Positions 43,334 to 51,048 of a stretch of DNA of 64,000 nt are shown here, piece by piece. The DNA is from Ectothiorhodospiraceae bacterium. GTDB lineage: Bacteria; Pseudomonadota; Gammaproteobacteria; HK1. The DNA is taken from contig JACKNM010000002.1 in assembly GCA_024234875.1 (NCBI GenBank), positions 434,001-498,000 on the forward strand. The letters are read 5' to 3'. The translations under genes and the position numbers were made by a program. Position 1 is the first letter of the stretch. Each line of letters begins with the position of its first letter. Under the pieces are notes generated by a model. It saw nothing but the letters and a program-made list of their open reading frames with translations, did not search any database and was not told the DNA's origin.

Positions 43334-43873
43334 ATGAACCTGATGCAACTGTTGATGGACGCAGCGGGCTCGCAGTCGATGGCGCAGCTCGGGCAGCGCG
43401 CCGGGCTCGATCGACAGGCGACGCGCAGCGTGGTAGAGCAGCTCGCACCCGCCCTCGCCGGGGGGTTGCGGCGCAACGTGGCCGGCGCCGGTGGGCTGGA
43501 ATCCCTGGCCAGCGCACTGCAACGCGGGCAGCACCAGCGCTACCTCGACGAGCCGCACCGCCTGGACGAGCCGGAGACCGTGGCCGACGGCAACGCGATC
43601 CTCGGTCACCTGCTCGGTAGCAAGGACGTGAGCCGGGATCTCGCCGGTGCCGCGGCCGCGCGAACCGGCGTCGACCCGGGCATCATCAAGCAGATGCTGC
43701 CGCTGCTGGCGACGCTGGCCATGGGAGCACTCAGCAAGCAGACCAACGGTGGGCAGGCCCTCACCGGCGGCGCCGAGGGCGGTGCCGGCGGCTTGCTGAC
43801 CAGCCTGCTCGACGCCGACGGCGACGGCTCGGTCGTCGACGACGTGCTGTCCATGGCGCGGAAGTTCCTCTGA
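43334..43873 (+). CDS. DUF937 (YidB-like) domain protein
   Basis: 179-residue protein of the DUF937 family. The ATG of MNLMQLLMDAAGSQSMAQLG follows GAGGAGC. The conserved pattern is visible: LGQRAGLDRQATRSVVEQLAPALAGGLRRN near 19-48, DGNAILGHLLGSKDVSRDLA near 84-103, then the hydrophobic IKQMLPLLATLAMGALSKQ and the glycine-rich GGLLTSLLDADGDGSVVDDV tail. The aspartate-rich DADGDGS stretch is EF-hand-like. Function of the family is unknown. Confidence 0.88.
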   Translation: MNLMQLLMDAAGSQSMAQLGQRAGLDRQATRSVVEQLAPALAGGLRRNVAGAGGLESLASALQRGQHQRYLDEPHRLDEPETVADGNAILGHLLGSKDVSRDLAGAAAARTGVDPGIIKQMLPLLATLAMGALSKQTNGGQALTGGAEGGAGGLLTSLLDADGDGSVVDDVLSMARKFL

Positions 43874-43897
43874 CGGCGGCAGCCGCAACCGGCGGAC

Positions 43898-44854
43898 TCA
43901 ACCGATCGGGGGGCGCACCGGATGGGCGCGCTGCCCCGAGAGCGGCGCCGGTCCGGCCATGGTCGCCACTCGCTCGAGAACGGGCGCGCACGAGGCCTCG
44001 AGCTTGAGGTCGACCTCGGTGTCGGCGCGCGTTCGCCCGAGACTGAGCACCGCCACCGGCTTTCCGGCCGCCTTCGCGGCGCGGACGAAGCGATAGCCGG
44101 ACCACACCATCAGCGACGAGCCGACCACGAGCAGACCGCCCGCGCGCTCGAGCGCCGCGTGCACCCGAGCCACCCGCTCGCGGGGCACGTTCTCCCCGAA
44201 GAACACCACGTCCGGCTTCAAGACCCCGCCACACCCGACACACTGAGGCACCCGGAAGCGATCGAGGTCGACGGCGCCGAGGTCGGCGTCGCCGTCGGGG
44301 GCCGGCGTGGCGGCGACATCGCCCCAACCCGGGTTCGCGGCGAGCAGTGCACGCTGCATCCAATCGCGACCCCGCGAGCTCCCGCAGCCGAGACAGACCA
44401 CGGTATCGAGGACGCCATGGAGGTCGGTGACGTCGCGGTGACCGGCCGCCTGGTGGAGCCGGTCGACGTTCTGGGTCACGAGGTGGCCGACGCGACCGAG
44501 CGCCTCGAGGTGGGCGAGGGCGCGATGCGCGCCGCCGGGGCGCGCTCGGCGGAAGATCGGCCACCCGACCAGGCTGCGCGCCCAATAACGTCGGCGTGCC
44601 CCCTCGGTGGCCAGGAACTCGGCGATACGGACCGGCTCGGGCCGCTTCCATTCGCCGAGCGCATCGCGGTAGTCGGGAATGCCGGAGTCGGTGCTGACGC
44701 CGGCTCCGGTGAGCGCCAGCACGGTGCCCGCGCGCGCGAGAAACGACGCCAGCGCGTCCACCGCCTGCGCCGCGACATCCGCGTCGGCCGCCAGCGCCGA
44801 CGCCGCGCGGCGTCCGCCGGTCTCGTCCGCTCCCGATGCCCTCTCGCGCTCCAC
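43898..44854 (-). CDS. Sir2-family NAD-dependent protein deacetylase, SIRT4-like (class II)
   Basis: Sirtuin of 318 residues from a GTG; ATG or shorter starts are possible because the first 30 residues are not conserved. NAD-binding TGAGVSTDSGIPDYRD near 48-63, TQNVDRLHQAAGHRDV near 128-143, catalytic His in LHGVLDTV, and the four zinc cysteines as CLGCG and CVGCGG. VVFFGENVP and GSSLMVWSGYRF complete the Rossmann side. It removes acyl groups from lysine using NAD. The SIRT4-like form often has deacylase or lipoamidase activity; notably this genome has lipoylated AcoC. Confidence 0.88.
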   Translation of the reverse strand: MERERASGADETGGRRAASALAADADVAAQAVDALASFLARAGTVLALTGAGVSTDSGIPDYRDALGEWKRPEPVRIAEFLATEGARRRYWARSLVGWPIFRRARPGGAHRALAHLEALGRVGHLVTQNVDRLHQAAGHRDVTDLHGVLDTVVCLGCGSSRGRDWMQRALLAANPGWGDVAATPAPDGDADLGAVDLDRFRVPQCVGCGGVLKPDVVFFGENVPRERVARVHAALERAGGLLVVGSSLMVWSGYRFVRAAKAAGKPVAVLSLGRTRADTEVDLKLEASCAPVLERVATMAGPAPLSGQRAHPVRPPIG

Positions 44855-45196
44855 CCGTCACACCTCGTCGACCCGTCGTCCGCGAGGGCCGGCCCCGGCG
44901 GGCGACCCCGACGACCCGAGCGCGGCATCACCCCCTCGGGACGGCACCAAGGTTACCGCAGCGCCCGCTGAGTCGCCGGTGGCATGGTCACCGTCGAGTC
45001 ACATCGGTCCAGCGGCTGACCCTGATCGATACCCAGGAAATCCCGCAGTGTTTCGCTTCGCGGGCAGGCACCGTAGAGTTTTGCGGCTCGCTGCGCCGCG
45101 CCGCGGACCAGGCTGGTCCGTGCGAACGTGGCGGAACGACGAGGGGGGAGGTCGCGGCGCGCCACGACGCCGTCGAACCGAGGGGAGACAGCTCGA
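44855..45196. other. 342-base divergent region between sirtuin and mrp operon
   Basis: Should hold promoters for both directions. I see no convincing -35/-10 pair, no member of the TGGGTGTCCA repeat family and no RNA gene. A GAGGGGAGA site lies just before mrpA. Confidence 0.5.
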
Positions 45197-48004
45197 ATGC
45201 TACTCGCGGTAACGGTGCTCCTACCGCTGCTGGGTGCGGCCCTGCCCGCTCTGCTCGCGCGGTGGGTGCGGCTCGATCCTGCCCGCGTCGCCGCCGCGCT
45301 CACGACGGTGTCGCTGGCGATCGTGCTGTCGCGAGCAGGCGTGGTCATCGACGGCCCACCCCTCGTCCAGTCGATGCCGTGGATCCCCCAGATCGGGCTG
45401 TCGTTCTCGTTTCGCCTCGACGGCTTCGCGCTGCTGTTTGCGCTGCTCATCCTGTTCATCGGGCTGCTGGTAATCGTCTACGCCCGCTACTACCTCGGAC
45501 CGCGGGAGCCGAAGGAGCGGTTCTACGGTTTCCTGCTGCTGTTCATGGGCTCGATGCTCGGCGTGGTGATGGCCGAGAACCTGCTGTTGATGGCGATGTT
45601 CTGGGAGCTGACCAGCCTCAGCTCCTTTCTGCTGATCGGGTTCTGGCGGCACCAGCCGGAGGCCCGACAGGGGGCGCGCCTCGCCCTGCTCGTCACCGGC
45701 GCGGGCGGCTTCGCCCTGCTCGCCGCGGTGGTGCTGATCGGCCACATCGTCGGCAGTCTCGAGCTGAGCGCCGTGCTGGCCGCGGGTGACCGCATCAAGA
45801 GTCACGCCCTGTACGAGCTGGTGCTCGCCCTGGTCTTGCTCGCGGCCTTCACCAAGTCCGCGCAGTTCCCGTTCCATTTCTGGCTGCCACACGCGATGAC
45901 GGCGCCGACGCCGGTGAGCGCCTACCTGCACTCGGCGACGATGGTAAAGGCGGGCCTGTTCCTCATCGGGCGCCTGTTCCCGGCGCTCGCCGGCACCGAG
46001 ATCTGGTTCTTCGTGGTGAGCGGAGTGGGGCTCACCACCCAGCTCGTCGCCGCCTACATCGCGTTGTTCAAGCACGACCTCAAGGGTCTGCTCGCGTACT
46101 CGACGGTGAGCCACCTCGGCCTGGTCACCATGCTGTTCGGCCTCGGCACACCGCTCGGCGAGATCGCGGCGGTGTTCCACATCATCAATCACGCGGTATT
46201 CAAGGCCTCGCTGTTCATGGCCGCGGGCATCGTCGACCACGAGACCGGAACGCGCGACATGCGCCAGCTGAGCGGGCTGTTCCGGTACATGCCGCAGACC
46301 GCGATCCTCGCCACCGTGGCGGCCAGCGCGATGGCCGGCGTGCCGCTGCTCAACGGCTTCCTCAGCAAGGAGATGTACTTCGCCGAGACGTTGCAGGTGG
46401 AGTGGCTCGGCAGCTGGTACTGGGTACTGCCGGTGGCGGCGACCCTGGCCGGGATCTTCACCGTCGCCTACTCGGCGCGGTTCGTGCACAACGTGTTCTT
46501 CGGCCGTCCACCGCTCGGGCTCGACCGCACGCCGCACGAGCCGCCGGTGTGGATGAAGGTGCCGGTGGCGATGCTGGTCGCGCTGTGCTTGCTGGTCGGC
46601 CTCCTGCCCGGCCTCACCGTCGATCCGCTGCTGCGTGCTGCCGCCGGCGCGGTCCTCGGCGGCGACCTCCCCGACTACGACATCAAGCTCTGGCACGGCT
46701 TCAACCTTCCCCTGCTGATGTCGGCGATCGCGCTGGCGGGCGGGGCGGCGGTCTACGGCGTGCGACGCTACCTCTTCGACCTCCACGGCTACGAGCCCCG
46801 CCGGTTCGGCGGGAAGATGGCGACGGAATGGGTGATCGCACGCACCATCGACCTCGCCCGCGCGGTCGTCTCGAGGCTGGAGAGCGGCTCGTTGCAGCGC
46901 TACATGCTGCTCCTGCTCGTGTCCGCCCTGGCCCTCGGTGCCCACGGCCTCGCCGGCACGCCCCTCGACGGCGGCGCGCGTCAGCTCCCGGCGGATGCGC
47001 TCGCGGTGACGGTCGCATTCCTCGGCTGCGCCGCTGCCGTCGCCACCGCCGCGCTCCACCGCGAGCGACTGACGGCGGTGATCGCCATCGGTGTCGTCGG
47101 GTTGGTCGTGACCCTCGCCTTCGTGCGCTTCTCCGCGCCGGACCTGGCGCTGACCCAGATCCTGGTCGAGCTCGCGACCATCATCCTGCTCTTGCTCTGG
47201 ATGTACTTCATCCCGGCGCGGGGCCCGGCCGAGCCGGAGCGCGGCCGGCACGTCCGCGACGTCGCGGTCGCGGTGGTGGCCGGTGTCGGCGCCTGCGCGC
47301 TCACCTTCGCCTCGCTCACTCGACCGTTCTCCAGTCTGTCCGGCTACTACCTCGACAAGGCGAAATCCGAGGGCGGCGGCTACAACGTGGTCAACGTCAT
47401 CCTCGTCGACTTCCGCGGCTTCGACACCCTCGGCGAGATCACCGTGCTCGGCATCGCCGCCGTCGGCATCCTCGCCATGCTACGCAACCTCGCGCCACGC
47501 GCACCGGGGCTGGACTGGGAGGGCCGCCCGTGGGCTGCCGACCGGTATCCGGCGATGCTGGCGGTGGTGGCGCGCCCGCTTCTACCGCTCGCGCTGCTGG
47601 TGTGCGCCTACCTGTTCCTGCGCGGTCACAACGCACCCGGCGGTGGCTTCATCGCCGGACTGGTCGCAGGCACCGCCATCGTCGTCCAGTACATCGCCCA
47701 CGGGAGCGCCTGGACCCGCGAGCGCCTGAACTCGGGATTCCAGTGGCTGATCGCGCTCGGGCTGCTGATCGCGATCGCCACCGGTGTCGCGAGCTGGGCA
47801 TTCGACGCGCCGTTCCTGACCTCGACCTTCGGCTACCTGACCTGGCCGCTGGTCGGCAAGTTCGAGGTGGCGAGCGCGCTCGCCTTCGACCTCGGGGTCT
47901 TCCTGGTCGTGGTGGGAACGGTGCTGGTCATTCTGGCGAGCCTCGGTGAGCTGTCGGCCGGGCCCCGCGGCCCGCTCCCCGCGCGCCGGACGGAGGGCGG
48001 CTGA
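45197..48004 (+). CDS. mrpA: Mrp-type Na+/H+ antiporter subunit A with fused MrpB-like C-terminus
   Basis: 935-residue first subunit of a multi-component cation/proton antiporter. N-terminal two-thirds is homologous to complex I NuoL: MFWELTSLSSFLLIGFWRHQ near 137-156 holds the key Glu, KSAQFPFHFWLPHAMTAPTP near 218-237 the Lys and His, followed by HSATMVKAGLF. The last 170 residues are MrpB-like, with FLRGHNAPGGGFIAGLVAGT. The fused A/B form is common in proteobacteria (PhaAB, ShaAB). AGGGGAGACAGCTCGA precedes the ATG. Heads the operon mrpACDEFG; its stop overlaps the mrpC start by one base. Confidence 0.93.
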   Translation: MLLAVTVLLPLLGAALPALLARWVRLDPARVAAALTTVSLAIVLSRAGVVIDGPPLVQSMPWIPQIGLSFSFRLDGFALLFALLILFIGLLVIVYARYYLGPREPKERFYGFLLLFMGSMLGVVMAENLLLMAMFWELTSLSSFLLIGFWRHQPEARQGARLALLVTGAGGFALLAAVVLIGHIVGSLELSAVLAAGDRIKSHALYELVLALVLLAAFTKSAQFPFHFWLPHAMTAPTPVSAYLHSATMVKAGLFLIGRLFPALAGTEIWFFVVSGVGLTTQLVAAYIALFKHDLKGLLAYSTVSHLGLVTMLFGLGTPLGEIAAVFHIINHAVFKASLFMAAGIVDHETGTRDMRQLSGLFRYMPQTAILATVAASAMAGVPLLNGFLSKEMYFAETLQVEWLGSWYWVLPVAATLAGIFTVAYSARFVHNVFFGRPPLGLDRTPHEPPVWMKVPVAMLVALCLLVGLLPGLTVDPLLRAAAGAVLGGDLPDYDIKLWHGFNLPLLMSAIALAGGAAVYGVRRYLFDLHGYEPRRFGGKMATEWVIARTIDLARAVVSRLESGSLQRYMLLLLVSALALGAHGLAGTPLDGGARQLPADALAVTVAFLGCAAAVATAALHRERLTAVIAIGVVGLVVTLAFVRFSAPDLALTQILVELATIILLLLWMYFIPARGPAEPERGRHVRDVAVAVVAGVGACALTFASLTRPFSSLSGYYLDKAKSEGGGYNVVNVILVDFRGFDTLGEITVLGIAAVGILAMLRNLAPRAPGLDWEGRPWAADRYPAMLAVVARPLLPLALLVCAYLFLRGHNAPGGGFIAGLVAGTAIVVQYIAHGSAWTRERLNSGFQWLIALGLLIAIATGVASWAFDAPFLTSTFGYLTWPLVGKFEVASALAFDLGVFLVVVGTVLVILASLGELSAGPRGPLPARRTEGG

Positions 48005-48330
48005 TGGAGCTCCTGCTCAGCGTATCGATCGGCGTCCTGGTCGCCAGTGGGGTCTACCTGGTGCTGCGCGCGCGTACCTACCCGGTGCTGCTCGGCGTCA
48101 CCCTGCTGTCGTACGCGGTCAATCTCTATCTCTTCGCGAGCGGGCGACTCACCGTCGCGTCGGCACCGCTCATCGACCAGCCGCTGGCGACATATCCGGA
48201 CCCGCTACCCCAGGCCCTGGTGCTGACCGCGATCGTCATCGGCTTCGGCATGACCGCGGTGCTGGTCGTCCTCGCACTGCGCGCGGTCGTCGAGACCGGG
48301 AGCGACCACGTCGACGGTGAGCAGCAATGA
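48004..48330 (+). CDS. mrpC: Mrp antiporter subunit C (NuoK-like)
   Basis: 108-residue protein with three spans, homologous to NuoK. Family sequence GVYLVLRARTYPVLLGVTLLSYAVNLYLFASG near 17-48 and DPLPQALVLTAIVIGFGMTA near 66-85, the latter with the conserved acidic/proline entry. Its start overlaps the mrpA stop by one base and its stop overlaps the mrpD start by four. Confidence 0.94.
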   Translation: MELLLSVSIGVLVASGVYLVLRARTYPVLLGVTLLSYAVNLYLFASGRLTVASAPLIDQPLATYPDPLPQALVLTAIVIGFGMTAVLVVLALRAVVETGSDHVDGEQQ

Positions 48331-49853
48331 GCCACTGGCCCGTCGTTCCATTGCTGCTACCGCTGCTGGCCGGCGCACTCGCGCTGTTGCTCCGCCCGCA
48401 GAGCCGAGCGGCCCGTGTCGTCGGCATCGCGGCATCGGTCGCCCTGGTCGCGACCTCCGGCGTCCTGCTGACGATGGCCTGGGACGGCGAGCTCCAGGTC
48501 TACGCACTGGGCGAGTGGCCGGCACCGTTCGGGATCGTGCTGGTCGTCGACCGCCTCTCGGCCGCGATGGTGGCCCTCACCTCGGTGGTGGCCCTCGCCT
48601 GCGTGCTCTACGCGGTGGCCGGCGACGACGCGCGCGGTCCCTATTTCCACGCCCTGTTCCAGTTCCAGCTCCTCGGCGTGAACGGCGCATTCCTGACCGG
48701 TGACCTGTTCAACCTGTTCGTGTTCTTCGAGATCCTGCTGATCGCCTCGTACACGCTGCTGATGCACGGTCACGGTGTCGCCAGGACCCGAGCCGCGGTG
48801 CAGGTGGTGGCCCTGAATCTGGTCGGCTCGGCGCTGTTCCTGATCGCGGTCGGCGCGCTGTACTCGGTGACCGGGTCGCTCAACATGGCCGACCTCGCCC
48901 GACTCGTCGCCACCCTTCCCGAGAGCGATGTCGGGATCGCGCGCGCCTCGGCGCTCCTCCTGCTCGTGGTCTTCGCGCTGAAGGCAGCCGCCCTGCCGGT
49001 CGGATTCTGGCTGCCCCGCACCTATGCGGCGGCGGCGGCGCCGGTCGCGGCGCTGTTCGCAATCATGACCAAGGTCGGGATCTACGCCATCGCGCGCCTG
49101 TTCACGCTGGTCTTCGGCGCGGATGCCGGCCCCCTCGCGGGCATCGCCGCGCCGTGGGTGGTTCCTGCCGGCATCGGAACCATCGCGGTGGCCGCCGCCG
49201 GTGCCCTGGCCGCCACCGAGCTCCGCAAGCTGATCGGCTGGATGGTGATGGCGTCGGTCGGCACTGCGCTGATCGCGGTCGGCCAGTTCAGCGTCGACGG
49301 TCTGGCAGCGGCGCTGTTCTATGCCGTCCACTCGACGTTGGTCGGCGCCGCACTGTTCCTGATCGCCGATCTGGTCCGCCGTCAACGCGCCGCCGTCGGG
49401 ACCAGGCTCGACGCCTCCGGACAGGTCCGCCAACCCGCGCTGCTCGGCGGGATGTTCTTCGTCGGGGCGATCTCGGCCTGCAGTCTGCCGCCGTTCAGCG
49501 GCTTCGCCGGCAAGGTGATGGTCCTCGAGGCCACGCTGGGCGGCGATCTGGTCACCGCCAGCTGGCTCGCCCTCCTGGTCGGCGGGTTGGTGGTGACGCT
49601 GAGCATGGCGCGCGCCGGGAGCGCGCTGTTCTGGAAGAGCGGCAGCGAGCCCTCGACCGCGGACCCCGCACCGCGGCTCGCGGTGGCTGCCGTCGTCGCG
49701 CTGCTGGCGGCGAGTCCGGCCCTGGTCGTCCTCGGCGGGCCGATGAGTGGTTACGCTCGCGACATGGCGCTCCAGCTCACCGACACCCGCGGTTACCGCG
49801 AAGCGGTCCTCGCCGACACCCCACCGGCGGCGCACCGGAGAGACTACCGATGA
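48327..49853 (+). CDS. mrpD: Mrp antiporter subunit D (NuoL/M/N-like)
   Basis: 508-residue proton-conducting subunit. FVFFEILLIASYTLLMHGHG near 131-150 has the conserved Glu of the antiporter-like family and LKAAALPVGFWLPRTYAAAA near 215-234 the lysine-bearing broken helix; AATELRKLIGWMVMASVGTA near 291-310 is typical of MrpD. About 14 spans. Overlaps its neighbours by four bases on both sides. Confidence 0.94.
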   Translation: MSHWPVVPLLLPLLAGALALLLRPQSRAARVVGIAASVALVATSGVLLTMAWDGELQVYALGEWPAPFGIVLVVDRLSAAMVALTSVVALACVLYAVAGDDARGPYFHALFQFQLLGVNGAFLTGDLFNLFVFFEILLIASYTLLMHGHGVARTRAAVQVVALNLVGSALFLIAVGALYSVTGSLNMADLARLVATLPESDVGIARASALLLLVVFALKAAALPVGFWLPRTYAAAAAPVAALFAIMTKVGIYAIARLFTLVFGADAGPLAGIAAPWVVPAGIGTIAVAAAGALAATELRKLIGWMVMASVGTALIAVGQFSVDGLAAALFYAVHSTLVGAALFLIADLVRRQRAAVGTRLDASGQVRQPALLGGMFFVGAISACSLPPFSGFAGKVMVLEATLGGDLVTASWLALLVGGLVVTLSMARAGSALFWKSGSEPSTADPAPRLAVAAVVALLAASPALVVLGGPMSGYARDMALQLTDTRGYREAVLADTPPAAHRRDYR

Positions 49854-50344
49854 GCCGGGTCACCCGCTGGCTGCCGCACCCGGTGCTCTCCGCCGTGCTG
49901 GTGGTGTGCTGGCTGTGGCTCAACAACACCCTCGACCCGGGGCACGTCGCGCTCGGTGCCCTGCTCGGCGCCGGCATCCCCCTGTTCACACGGCGCTTCT
50001 GGCCCGACACCCAGCGCATCGGCAATCCACTGGGGCTCGCAGGGTTCCTGGCCGTGGTGATGTGGGACATCGTGGTGGCCAACGTGCAGGTGGCCGCGGT
50101 CGTTCTCGGCCCGCGACGGCGGGTGCGCTCGGGCTTCGTTCGTGTGCCTCTCGACCTCGACGACGACTTCGCGATCACGGTGTTCGCCAGCACCATCTCG
50201 CTGACCCCCGGAACGGTCTCGGTCGAGCTCGCCCCCGACCGCGACGCACTCTACGTGCACTATCTGAGCGAGGACGATCCGGACGCGCTCGTCCACACCG
50301 TCAAGGCGCGCTACGAGCGCCGCATCATGGAGGTGTTCCGATGA
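49850..50344 (+). CDS. mrpE: Mrp antiporter subunit E
   Basis: 164 residues; two N-terminal hydrophobic segments (PHPVLSAVLVVCWLWLNN and VALGALLGAGIPLF), a third at LAVVMWDIVVANVQVA, then the soluble MrpE domain with FAITVFASTISLTPGTVSVE, the family signature. Four-base overlaps with mrpD and mrpF. Confidence 0.94.
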   Translation: MSRVTRWLPHPVLSAVLVVCWLWLNNTLDPGHVALGALLGAGIPLFTRRFWPDTQRIGNPLGLAGFLAVVMWDIVVANVQVAAVVLGPRRRVRSGFVRVPLDLDDDFAITVFASTISLTPGTVSVELAPDRDALYVHYLSEDDPDALVHTVKARYERRIMEVFR

Positions 50345-50610
50345 CCGCGCTCGCCGTCGACGCAGCCCTCGCGATGCTCGGTGTCGCGATGCTGCTCAAC
50401 CTGTGGCGGCTCGCGCGCGGGCCCGATGCCACCGACCGCGCACTCGCCCTCGACACGCTGTATGTCAACTCCGCGGCGATGCTCATTCTCTACGGGGTCC
50501 AGCTCGGCACCGCGCGCTACTACGAGGCGGCGCTGCTGATCGCGATGCTCGGTTTCCTCGGCACCCTGGCGCTCGCGAAGTTCCTGCTTCGCGGCGACAT
50601 CATCGAGTGA
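50341..50610 (+). CDS. mrpF: Mrp antiporter subunit F
   Basis: 89-residue three-span protein. RLARGPDATDRALALDTLYVNS near 23-44 is the MrpF signature containing the conserved Asp residues, and LIAMLGFLGTLALAKFLLRG is the last span. Overlaps mrpE by four bases; six bases to mrpG. Confidence 0.94.
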   Translation: MTALAVDAALAMLGVAMLLNLWRLARGPDATDRALALDTLYVNSAAMLILYGVQLGTARYYEAALLIAMLGFLGTLALAKFLLRGDIIE

Positions 50611-50616
50611 GCTGAC

Positions 50617-50985
50617 GTGGCCGAGCTGCTGGACATCCTGGTCGCTTTCCTGATCCTCGCCGGGGGCGCATTCGCGCTCATCGGCTCGATCGGGCTGGCC
50701 CGCCTGCCGGACTTCTTCACCCGTCTACACGGGCCGTCGAAGGCGACCACGCTCGGCATCGGCGGCCTGCTGGTCGGCTCGGCGGTGCACTTCTCGGTGC
50801 TCGAGGGTGGACTGTCGTTGCACGAGTTCCTGATCACCGTCTTCGTCGCGCTGACCACGCCGATCAGTGCGCACCTTCTGGCCAAGGCCGGCCTGCACCG
50901 AAGACTCCCGGGCTCGGAGGCCTATCGCGCGGTGGCCCGCGACGCACCGCGCCTCGACGAGGACCGGCACTCGAGCCACGACTGA
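50617..50985 (+). CDS. mrpG: Mrp antiporter subunit G
   Basis: 122 residues from a GTG. Three spans with family sequence GSIGLARLPDFFTRLHGPSK near 23-42 and FVALTTPISAHLLAKAGLHR near 75-94. Last gene of mrpACDEFG. The complex exchanges Na+ (or K+) for protons and supports salt and alkali tolerance; the operon here is complete, counting the A/B fusion. Confidence 0.94.
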   Translation: MAELLDILVAFLILAGGAFALIGSIGLARLPDFFTRLHGPSKATTLGIGGLLVGSAVHFSVLEGGLSLHEFLITVFVALTTPISAHLLAKAGLHRRLPGSEAYRAVARDAPRLDEDRHSSHD

Positions 50986-51048
50986 GGTCGACGGCGAGCG
51001 CGCGAGGGATTACAAAGGCACTTCGCCGCCAGGCCCCGGAGCCCGCTC